Below are positions 1-6,174 of a stretch of 13,404 bases of DNA, piece after piece. A program made the position numbers and the translations under genes. Source of the stretch: an uncultured Campylobacter sp. (GTDB lineage Bacteria; Campylobacterota; Campylobacteria; Campylobacterales; Campylobacteraceae); NCBI RefSeq assembly GCF_938018035.1, contig NZ_CALIJF010000010.1, positions 1-13,404 of the forward strand, given 5' to 3'. A model generated the notes under the pieces. That model saw only the letters and a program-made list of their open reading frames with translations, searched no databases and had not been told where the DNA came from. The stretch's first letter is position 1; every line of letters starts with the position of its first letter.

Positions 1-42
1 TTCCTGAATGTCATTTCTTCTCCTTTTAGAAAAAATAAAAAA
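1..42. other. Flank of the first visible repeat: leader end or a further spacer
   Basis: These 42 nt precede the first visible repeat. Their length is within the spacer range of this array (32-44 nt), so they could be a complete spacer with the array continuing to the left. The A-rich 3' end would also suit a leader. On the minus strand they read AAAAGGAGAAGAAATGACA, a good ribosome binding site followed by a start codon. That would suit a spacer taken from a phage gene start, or a real gene running leftward out of the window. The sequence alone does not decide. Confidence 0.5.
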
Positions 43-1737
43 ATCTGATTAGAATTTCCCCGATTTAGGGGATTGAAACGGAATTCTCTCCTCAAAGCCC
101 AAAAAACCATTTACAATAGATTTGATTAGAATTTCCCCGATTTAGGGGATTGAAACTTCACTAGCACCTACTTCAATCTCTTCTTGAAGCCCTAATTTGA
201 TTAGAATTTCCCCGATTTAGGGGATTGAAACGAACGAGTATTCGCCGCTAAACAAATACCCGCCATTGCACATTTGATTAGAATTTCCCCGATTTAGGGG
301 ATTGAAACATCCATAACACCTTTCTTTTGCGCCTCGAGTTCTGATTTGATTAGAATTTCCCCGATTTAGGGGATTGAAACACGCATCTTATCGTTATTAG
401 AGTGCCATTTGTCCCAATCTGATTAGAATTTCCCCGATTTAGGGGATTGAAACGGTAAAGTCGCTTTTTTCATTTTATACTCCTTGATAAATTTGATTAG
501 AATTTCCCAGATTTAGGGGATTGAAACCAACAAAACCCCTCTAATTTCAAATTTTTTATTCTCTTATTTGATTAGAATTTCCCCGATTTAGGGGATTGAA
601 ACTTGCATTTTAGCTGCATAAGAATAGAGCTTTTCGCGGTCAATTTGATTAGAATTTCCCCGATTTAGGGGATTGAAACTGTTATTAGATGCTAAATCAA
701 GCAGATTTTTCATTGTATTTGATTAGAATTTCCCCGATTTAGGGGATTGAAACCTCTCAGCTATTTAAAAATATTGAAGCTCACGCTTTTGGGGATCTGA
801 TTAGAATTTCCCCGATTTAGGGGATTGAAACATCCCAAATCTCAGTATCTTCGTCATACCAAGATCTGATTAGAATTTCCCCGATTTAGGGGATTGAAAC
901 ATAGTCGTCGTTACTTACGGAGCTTGATACGTTGTTATATCTGATTAGAATTTCCCCGATTTAGGGGATTGAAACGTTTGATAGAACTTTTAGATTATAA
1001 TCATTTCCTTGAATATCTGATTAGAATTTCCCCGATTTAGGGGATTGAAACATTTATTTACTACAATAAAGAATTCTGGGTGCATAATGCTATTTATCTG
1101 ATTAGAATTTCCCCGATTTAGGGGATTGAAACTTCATATACGAATTTTTGAGCTTTTGTTTTAACATAGACATCTGATTAGAATTTCCCCGATTTAGGGG
1201 ATTGAAACATCATTCTTCGAATGTTTCTTACGTCCTAAGATACGGTCTATCTGATTAGAATTTCCCCGATTTAGGGGATTGAAACACCGAAGCCAAAACG
1301 TTATCAATGTGAGCAATTACGCCATCTGATTAGAATTTCCCCGATTTAGGGGATTGAAACTTAGCAATCTTAACGTTTAGCGTTTCCTCATTTTTTGGGA
1401 TCTGATTAGAATTTCCCCGATTTAGGGGATTGAAACCTTTATCCCCTACTTCAATTAAAAGTAGAGGTAATCTGATTAGAATTTCCCCGATTTAGGGGAT
1501 TGAAACGCAGTTATTAAAAGGAATTTTTTATTTCCGTTAGGGATTTTATCTGATTAGAATTTCCCCGATTTAGGGGATTGAAACAATGTTAAGTTTATCG
1601 GTCATTTCTTGATCTAACTTATTTGATCTGATTAGAATTTCCCCGATTTAGGGGATTGAAACTTCTATCACGTATAAAATATTACCTTTTCGATCTCTAA
1701 ATCTGATTAGAATTTCCCCGATCTAGGGGATTGGGGC
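43..1737 (+). CRISPR. CRISPR array, 23 repeats of 37 nt, 22 complete spacers
   Basis: Repeats start at 43, 120, 195, 272, 344, 417, 491, 566, 643, 717, 795, 864, 939, 1015, 1096, 1172, 1249, 1324, 1400, 1470, 1548, 1626 and 1701. Each begins ATYTGATTAG, has a 5-bp stem TCCCC/GGGGA around the loop GATTTA, and ends ATTGAAAC, the usual 8-nt crRNA 5' handle. This sets transcription left to right. Position 3 is T in repeats 2-5 and 7-10 and C in all others. Repeat 7 has a C-to-A change at 509 next to the loop. The last repeat (1701-1737) has T-to-C in the loop and a changed 3' end, as expected at the leader-distal end. Spacers are 32-44 nt and all differ. Most are T-rich on the crRNA strand. It is probably the guide source for the type III operon downstream, although no cas6 is in view. 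Confidence 0.98.
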
Positions 1738-1753
1738 AAATGAGTTTTGCCTC
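1733..1753 (+). terminator. Hairpin at the end of the array
   Basis: GGGGCAAA (1733-1740) can pair with TTTGCCTC (1746-1753), with one G-U pair, around the loop TGAGT. The left arm uses the altered 3' end of the last repeat, where GAAAC became GGGGC. No T-run follows, so this is not a classic intrinsic terminator. It could end or stabilise the pre-crRNA 3' end, or be coincidental. Confidence 0.35.
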
Positions 1754-1777
1754 GTATGATGCTGTGTGATCACGCTG

Positions 1778-1797
1778 ATTTGATTAAATTTCAAGAT
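1778..1797 (+). repeat. Decayed CRISPR half-repeat beyond the array
   Basis: ATTTGATTAAATTTCAAGAT matches the 5' half of the array repeat with one missing base and a few changes. It lies 40 nt after repeat 23, which is a normal spacer length here. It is probably the eroded 24th repeat; no 3' half with GGGGATTG remains. Confidence 0.55.
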
Positions 1798-1839
1798 ATA
1801 AACTAAAATTTAATGTATTTTTTAAAAGCACTCCGTAAA

Positions 1840-1872
1840 TTGACAGAATTTGACAACTAAACTCCCTATAAT
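1840..1872 (+). promoter_or_regulatory. Promoter P1 for the lipoprotein genes
   Basis: Two TTGACA boxes (1840-1845 and 1850-1855) precede a perfect TATAAT (1867-1872). The gaps to the -10 box are 21 and 11 nt, neither the usual 17, so the -35 assignment is unclear. Campylobacter sigma-70 promoters are known to depend little on the -35 box. The same layout and much of the sequence recur at 3658-3690. Confidence 0.6.
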
Positions 1873-1958
1873 CACGCCCAAAGTTGATATGGCGGGTTTG
1901 AATTCTATGAATAATTTTATTATTTTTCGAAAAAGAATTTTAAAACAAAGGAGAAAGT

Positions 1959-2564
1959 ATGAAAATTTTGTTTAAAGTGTTTTTGATTGGTTTGATCGGA
2001 GTTGTATTTTCCGGTTGTTTTATAGTAATGCCGCCCGATAAAGAAACGGTAATGGCTCAGCAGCTAGATGTTTGGTGTATCCTTAGAGAGAATAAGGATA
2101 AGGAAAGATATGAGGAATCTATACGTAAAGCAAAGTCGTTCCTTGATAAAGATAAGTATGGAGATAGAGTTCAAATAGCTCCAAGAGGAGAGTATAGCGT
2201 TTCGCTATTAGATAGAGCTTTTAGTGGTGACAATCACCCGGGACTATACTGGCGTGAATATGGTTTGGTGTATAAGCCGATAACTTGCGATAGGGAAAAT
2301 AAAAAGCTTAACATGGTTGTAGAAATCACACCTCATAAAGTTAAAGCCCAGAATGAGAAAGATGGAAAAAACGAAGATACTTATACCTTTATTAACTTTT
2401 TAAAAGAGCGAACGGCTCAATTGCTTTATTCCTCTAAGGAGATCGGCGAGCTAATGGAGCTTGGTTCATCACTCGATTTAATTTTTATCGATTATGAAAC
2501 AAGAAAAGAGATCGATAAAAGTACTTATGATTTTGCGGGTTACAAAGCGTATAATGAAAAGTAG
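1959..2564 (+). CDS. Putative lipoprotein of unknown function (201 aa)
   Basis: I do not recognise the family. The N-terminus is a lipoprotein signal: Met-Lys, a hydrophobic stretch (residues 7-17) and a lipobox FSGC with the lipidated Cys at residue 20. The mature part is hydrophilic and rich in Lys and Glu, with no catalytic motif I can name. The start at 1959 is supported by the ribosome binding site AAAGGAGA just upstream. The gene follows promoter P1 and is followed, after about 170 nt, by a second lipoprotein gene in the same direction. It lies between the array tail and the cas operon, so it may be passenger cargo or a defence accessory; nothing in the protein shows which. Confidence 0.8.
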   Translation: MKILFKVFLIGLIGVVFSGCFIVMPPDKETVMAQQLDVWCILRENKDKERYEESIRKAKSFLDKDKYGDRVQIAPRGEYSVSLLDRAFSGDNHPGLYWREYGLVYKPITCDRENKKLNMVVEITPHKVKAQNEKDGKNEDTYTFINFLKERTAQLLYSSKEIGELMELGSSLDLIFIDYETRKEIDKSTYDFAGYKAYNEK

Positions 2565-2737
2565 GTATAAGTATAAGTTTAACTACCTGACAATTGATTA
2601 TCGAGTATTCGCCGCGAGAGTTAAATAAGATAGCTAATTTTTGCTTTGCTTCAATTGGAAGACGATGCGACAGATAGTAGAATAACCGGCTTTTCAAATT
2701 GCCCGATTGTTTATAAATTTAAAGGAAGGAAAATGTT

Positions 2738-3391
2738 ATGAGAACACTGTTTTTAGTATTAATTGCTATATTTTTAATAGGGTGTGTAGAACCGGACCCG
2801 GAAAGCTACTATGGAAGGGTTAATAGAAAAGATGAGTTTACGACCAACTTCCAAAGTAGAAGGCTAGCCAATGAGCTAATCGTCTTATTTGATATGGGCG
2901 AAAAATCTCAATATGGAAACGATTACTTTGATAACGCGCTTAAAATAGCCGATTATGAAAACGATGTAAAGCTTTCGGAAGTTAAAAGCTTTTTAGCTTC
3001 AAAAGGAGCTGCGCCGTTACGCGTTTATGAACGTGCGGTTAAAAGCAGCGGCAAGAATAAGTTTAAGAGATATTCGGGCAGGCTAAACGCCGAAGTTGTT
3101 GCTCTAGTTCCTTTCGACACTCAGTTTCGAAAAGCGCAAAAGAATTGCTTTGATGGTACTTCCCTATGCTTATTTGATGAATTTCCGTTACTTACCGAAA
3201 CGGACGTGGAAGGAGATATGGCTTCAATGATGATAAATTTTGTTGAAGTAAAATCGGCTTTCAATAACTATCAAGATGGCTTTACGCCGGTAAAGATTAC
3301 CATCCATACCGCAACTTATACCGGTGCGAAACTCAATACTATCTTAAGTAAAATTCCGAAAAAAGCATTTGAACATAATGAGTTAAACTAA
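2738..3391 (+). CDS. Putative lipoprotein of unknown function (217 aa)
   Basis: I do not recognise the family. A very short lipoprotein signal peptide ends in the lipobox LIGC, with Cys16 as the lipidation site, followed by an acidic stretch (EPDPES). The rest is a soluble domain of about 200 residues with no known motif. There are two Cys at about residues 138 and 144 (CFDGTSLC), which could form a disulphide in the periplasm. Start choice: an ATG at 2733 runs straight into a stop, so 2738 is used, 8 nt after AAGGAAGG. A TATAAA-like box near 2711 could give it its own promoter, or it may be read from P1. It shows no obvious similarity to the upstream lipoprotein. Confidence 0.78.
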   Translation: MRTLFLVLIAIFLIGCVEPDPESYYGRVNRKDEFTTNFQSRRLANELIVLFDMGEKSQYGNDYFDNALKIADYENDVKLSEVKSFLASKGAAPLRVYERAVKSSGKNKFKRYSGRLNAEVVALVPFDTQFRKAQKNCFDGTSLCLFDEFPLLTETDVEGDMASMMINFVEVKSAFNNYQDGFTPVKITIHTATYTGAKLNTILSKIPKKAFEHNELN

Positions 3392-3468
3392 ATAAGAGAG
3401 TCGGATGAATGAGGTAGAATGGATCAATAAATACGGCTTTTGCTAGGAATGGTTTTAGGTAGCGAGGA
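3392..3468. other. Gene-free stretch with a 13-codon ORF stub
   Basis: After the second lipoprotein there is a purine-rich stretch and an ATG at 3405. It opens a 13-codon frame (MNEVEWINKYGFC) that stops at once. It could be the eroded start of a third gene, cut off where the relic repeats begin, or chance. I see no terminator. The gene-free interval continues to 3742 and contains the relic repeats and promoter P2 listed separately. Confidence 0.25.
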
Positions 3469-3633
3469 ATTCGGTTAGAATTTCCCCGATCTAGGGGATT
3501 AAAACTAAAAAGCTCTAAATTTAATCTCTCTCATCGATTATATTTGATTAGAATCTCCCCGATCTAGGGGTTTGGTTTCTCTTGACATCTAAAATTTTCA
3601 ATCTATTCTCCTGGTTTAATTAAAATTTCCCCC
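3469..3633 (+). CRISPR. Relic CRISPR array, two decayed repeats plus one half
   Basis: 3469-3505 matches the 37-nt array repeat with four changes and still ends ATTAAAAC. 3542-3578 keeps the 5' part but has lost the 3' handle. 3614-3633 keeps only the 5' half (TTTAATTAAAATTTCCCC). The gaps of 36 and 35 nt are spacer-sized. The two whole relics have GATCTAGGGG where working repeats have GATTTAGGGG. The same T-to-C change occurs in the last repeat of the main array (1701-1737), which links the two tails by descent. The relics are unlikely to yield normal crRNAs, except perhaps the first. Confidence 0.85.
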
Positions 3634-3657
3634 TCATTTTTTAAATTCCCTTTTTGA

Positions 3658-3690
3658 TTGACAGAATTTGACACTACGACTCACTATAAT
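3658..3690 (+). promoter_or_regulatory. Promoter P2, duplicate of P1
   Basis: TTGACA (3658-3663), TTGACA (3668-3673) and TATAAT (3685-3690) have exactly the same spacing as P1. ATTGACAGAATTTGACA is identical in both, and so is AAAGT about 10 nt after the -10 box. It would drive the short exported protein at 3743 and might read on into cas10. A small hairpin, GTCGG (3701-3705) with CCGAC (3716-3720), lies in the 5' untranslated part. Confidence 0.6.
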
Positions 3691-3742
3691 TGCGTTCAAA
3701 GTCGGAGGTAAAACGCCGACGAGATCAATTAAAGGGGTTGTA

Positions 3743-3994
3743 ATGAAAAAGATTGTGTTGTCGCTAGCAGCGGTTGGAGTTATGAGTGGCGCTTTAGCGC
3801 AAGAGGTGCCGAATTTAGCCAATATTGCACCGAGCAATTACGGCTCGTACGTCCCTACGCTTGATTTTTACGTCAAAGGCAAGGACATAACGGACAGTGT
3901 GTCTTTTGCGGTAGGACTAGACAATAAATTCGGTCTAGCTCGAGGTGTCGCTTCGGCTAGCTCGTTTTGCGTAATTTTTCAAAAAATAATTTAA
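3743..3994 (+). CDS. Short exported protein, possibly a truncated outer-membrane protein (83 aa)
   Basis: A clear Sec signal peptide (MKK, hydrophobic core, SGALA) should be cleaved after Ala19. About 64 residues follow. The segment around residues 33-60 alternates polar and aromatic or hydrophobic residues like beta strands (LDFYVKGKD, VSFAVGLDNKFG), as at the start of an outer-membrane barrel. The last about 20 residues (SASSFCVIFQKII) look different, so this may be a 5' fragment of a larger gene whose remainder was lost. The start at 3743 is chosen over a longer frame because it has a ribosome binding site (AAAGGGG) and begins the signal peptide. The stop is 46 nt before cas10. Function unknown. 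Confidence 0.6.
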   Translation: MKKIVLSLAAVGVMSGALAQEVPNLANIAPSNYGSYVPTLDFYVKGKDITDSVSFAVGLDNKFGLARGVASASSFCVIFQKII

Positions 3995-4004
3995 GTTTAG
4001 TTGC

Positions 4005-4036
4005 GATAAAATTTCAAAAATATAACGCGAAGGAGG
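4005..4036 (+). promoter_or_regulatory. Probable cas operon promoter and strong ribosome binding site
   Basis: TTGCGATAAAATTTC contains a Campylobacter-type -10 box (GATAAAAT, 4005-4012) in AT-rich DNA. AAGGAGG at 4030-4036 sits 4 nt before the cas10 ATG. It is the strongest ribosome binding site in the operon. Confidence 0.55.
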
Positions 4037-4040
4037 CAAG

Positions 4041-5624
4041 ATGGCTAAATACCTATACGGTGCAAGTATCCAGGGTATACAAGAGTATATTTACGCCACG
4101 AACAAGTTGCAAGAGATCATCGGTGCCAGCGAAATAATAGACTCGCTCGGACAAAAATTTAATGACAAGCAAGAGAGCGAGGGCGCGATATTTGGCGTCT
4201 TTGACGAACTAAGGGCGAACGGCTTAGTAGAGCAAATTTTGCTTAATGCCGCGGGAAATTTTAGAGCGATCGTAGATGGCGAGGAAAATTTAAAAAAGAT
4301 CGTCAGGGATCTGCCTAAAAAGATAATGCAAAATGCTTACGGCATTACCATCTCTCAGGCTACCGCTCCTTATAATGGCGGCGACTACGAAAAAGCCTCG
4401 AAAGAGCTCGAACGAAAGCTAAAAATTCAGCGCAACCGCCCGAGCTTGCCGCTTGATATGAGTATAAATTTTATGGCTCTTGCGCCTAAGACGGCGCGAC
4501 CTATCGTAAAATTTGATGACGATGATGCATTAGATATTTCGTCGGTTCAAAAGAGAGAGGCACACGGGAGATGGTTTAAGAGCCACCCGGGAGCTAAAGA
4601 ATTAAAAGAATTTAGCCAAATTTCAAATAAGAAAAATAAACTAGCCGTTATCCACGCAGACGGCAACGGGCTTGGTGTATTAGTTAAAAATTTGATTGGA
4701 GTCGTAAAAAAGAGCGATGATACTGGAGCTATAGCTAGATTTTCGCAGGCGCTTGATAAAGCGACAAAAGATGCATTTGCCAATGCCAAAGTAAAAACAA
4801 AAGTCGCTCTTGGCAAAGATGATCTAAAGATAAAAGCGCTAATTTTAAGCGGCGACGATATGACGGCGGTTTGCGATGCGGATATAGCGTTAGAATTTAC
4901 TAAAAATTTTATCGAGGAATTTGAAAAGGAAACGGACAAGAAAAAGCCCGATATAAAGGAAAAGCTCACGATGTGCGCGGGGATTGCTTATTGTAACGAA
5001 AAATTCCCGTTTCATTATGCGGCAGCTCTAGCCGAGGAGCTTTGCGGCGCGGCAAAAAAGCACAGTAAGGATCGCTACGTAAACGATGCCGAAAAGGACA
5101 TAGCGCCAAGCTGCTTAATGTTTCATAACGTCCAAAGCTCAAATTTCCAAAGCTGGGATAAATTTATAAAAGATGAACTGACGATCGGGGGCGAAAAAGA
5201 AGGGCGCGCGACCGATGGCAAAAACGCTAGCGAAATCAGATGTGATTTCGGACCTTATTATTTAGGCGATACTACCAAATCAAAAAACGAGCCAAAGGTA
5301 GAAAATTTTATAAATTTAGCCAAAATGTATCGCGGCGAAAAAAGCCCCAAGGGCAAACTGCGAGAGTGGATAAAGGAGCTTGGCATAAACGATAGATTAG
5401 CCAAAGTTATGCTAGATAGAATAAATGAGATGTTAGAAAATAGGGGCGAATTTGATAAGGCCCTGAAGGCTCTTTACAGCGAGTTATCGTGCGGAAATTT
5501 GATTTTAGAAAAGGACGGGGCGCAAAAAACGCCGATTTACGACGTATTGCAAATTCTCTCCGTTACTTTGGGTGCGGAAGATAAAAAAGCGGAGGGCAAA
5601 AATGACGATAAATTACGAGCTTAA
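4041..5624 (+). CDS. cas10: Cas10, HD-less, type III (III-D-like) large subunit
   Basis: Large subunit of a type III effector complex. It starts directly in the first palm domain (YGASIQGIQEYIYATNKL, residues 6-23, then GAS at 28-30). No HD nuclease domain precedes it, which explains the short length of 527 aa. The second palm has ADGNGLG (206-212) and SGDD (270-273), the metal-binding positions of the cyclic-oligoadenylate synthase. Both Asp are present, but the first Gly of the usual GGDD is Ser. FHNVQSS (361-367) is another conserved Cas10 segment, followed by a helical C-terminus. By family knowledge it senses target RNA bound to the crRNP and makes cyclic oligoadenylate from ATP. The CARF effectors downstream fit an active cyclase. 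Its 3' end overlaps the next gene by 23 nt. Function is firm at family level; the III-D subtype comes from the neighbours. Confidence 0.93.
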   Translation: MAKYLYGASIQGIQEYIYATNKLQEIIGASEIIDSLGQKFNDKQESEGAIFGVFDELRANGLVEQILLNAAGNFRAIVDGEENLKKIVRDLPKKIMQNAYGITISQATAPYNGGDYEKASKELERKLKIQRNRPSLPLDMSINFMALAPKTARPIVKFDDDDALDISSVQKREAHGRWFKSHPGAKELKEFSQISNKKNKLAVIHADGNGLGVLVKNLIGVVKKSDDTGAIARFSQALDKATKDAFANAKVKTKVALGKDDLKIKALILSGDDMTAVCDADIALEFTKNFIEEFEKETDKKKPDIKEKLTMCAGIAYCNEKFPFHYAAALAEELCGAAKKHSKDRYVNDAEKDIAPSCLMFHNVQSSNFQSWDKFIKDELTIGGEKEGRATDGKNASEIRCDFGPYYLGDTTKSKNEPKVENFINLAKMYRGEKSPKGKLREWIKELGINDRLAKVMLDRINEMLENRGEFDKALKALYSELSCGNLILEKDGAQKTPIYDVLQILSVTLGAEDKKAEGKNDDKLRA

Positions 5625-6174
5625 ATTTTTCGACTACTGGCACGTTAGTAGCGGCCTTAGCGGTGGAGCGGCGCTTGATAGCTATGTAGTAAAAAACTCC
5701 GCAAGCCTTCCGTATGTACCCGGTAAAACGATAAAGGGGCTTGTGCGCGAGGCGGCAGAGCTGTTTTGGGATCAAGGCGATATAAGCGAGTGCTTCGGCT
5801 CACGAGGCAGTAAAAATAAGCGAAATAGCGGTGATGAGCAAAACGATAACGACGATACTACGCAGGCAAAGTGCTATTTTAGCAGCGCAACTATAGATGA
5901 AAAAATCGCTGCCGAAATTACGTCAAATAACTTGCAGCGCAATCTTTTTGAAATCATTTCGGCTACCAAAATCGACGACAACGGCATTGCGGCAGATAAT
6001 TCGCTAAGAGATATAGAAGTCGTTTTGCCTATAAGCTTAAAAGGTGAGATCCAAAATGTAAGCGGTGAAATCGCCCAAAATTTAAAACGCGCGCTAGAGA
6101 TGATAAAGCGGATAGGGCTAAACCGCAACCGAGGCCTCGGCAGATGCGAATTTAAAGTTAAGGAGCTACGATGA
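5602..6174 (+). CDS. Single-domain Cas7-like (Csm3-type) RAMP protein
   Basis: A one-domain RAMP of 190 aa, probably a backbone subunit that binds crRNA. GGAALDSYVVKN (21-32) followed by LPYVPGKTIKGLVREA (36-51) is the classic Csm3/Cas7 start, and Asp26 aligns with the Asp that cuts target RNA in Csm3. RNRGLGRCEF (175-184) is the Gly-rich loop at the end of the fold. After CFG (64-66) there is a low-complexity hydrophilic insert (67-89) rich in Asn, Asp, Lys and Gly. The start at 5602 is chosen because GGAGGG lies 5 nt before it; a longer frame from 5572 lies inside cas10. It ends in an ATGA overlap with the next gene. Target-RNA cleavage is inferred from the Asp. Confidence 0.85.
   Translation: MTINYELKFFDYWHVSSGLSGGAALDSYVVKNSASLPYVPGKTIKGLVREAAELFWDQGDISECFGSRGSKNKRNSGDEQNDNDDTTQAKCYFSSATIDEKIAAEITSNNLQRNLFEIISATKIDDNGIAADNSLRDIEVVLPISLKGEIQNVSGEIAQNLKRALEMIKRIGLNRNRGLGRCEFKVKELR

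Noticed and set aside
2485..2697. Minus-strand ORF of 70 codons between the lipoprotein genes
   Set aside because: It overlaps the end of the first lipoprotein gene. It has no ribosome binding site I can see and no recognisable protein features.
3652..3673. The TTGACA region of P2 as a CRISPR-repeat derivative (TTTGATT, then AGAATTT)
   Set aside because: It would need inserted bases and lies only 38 nt after the previous relic, half the repeat period. P1 lacks the same likeness at its left end.
3675..3688. TACGACTCACTATA, identical to the core of the T7 RNA polymerase promoter
   Set aside because: It is followed by ATT and not by the GGG needed for T7 initiation. It lies within the -35/-10 spacer and -10 box of P2, whose duplicate P1 differs here. 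It is most likely chance, though a vector or adaptor artefact could be excluded by reassembly.
4547..4969. Long minus-strand ORF opposite cas10
   Set aside because: It is an antisense shadow of the palm-coding region, with Ser/Phe/Leu-rich composition typical of reverse-frame reading and no ribosome binding site.
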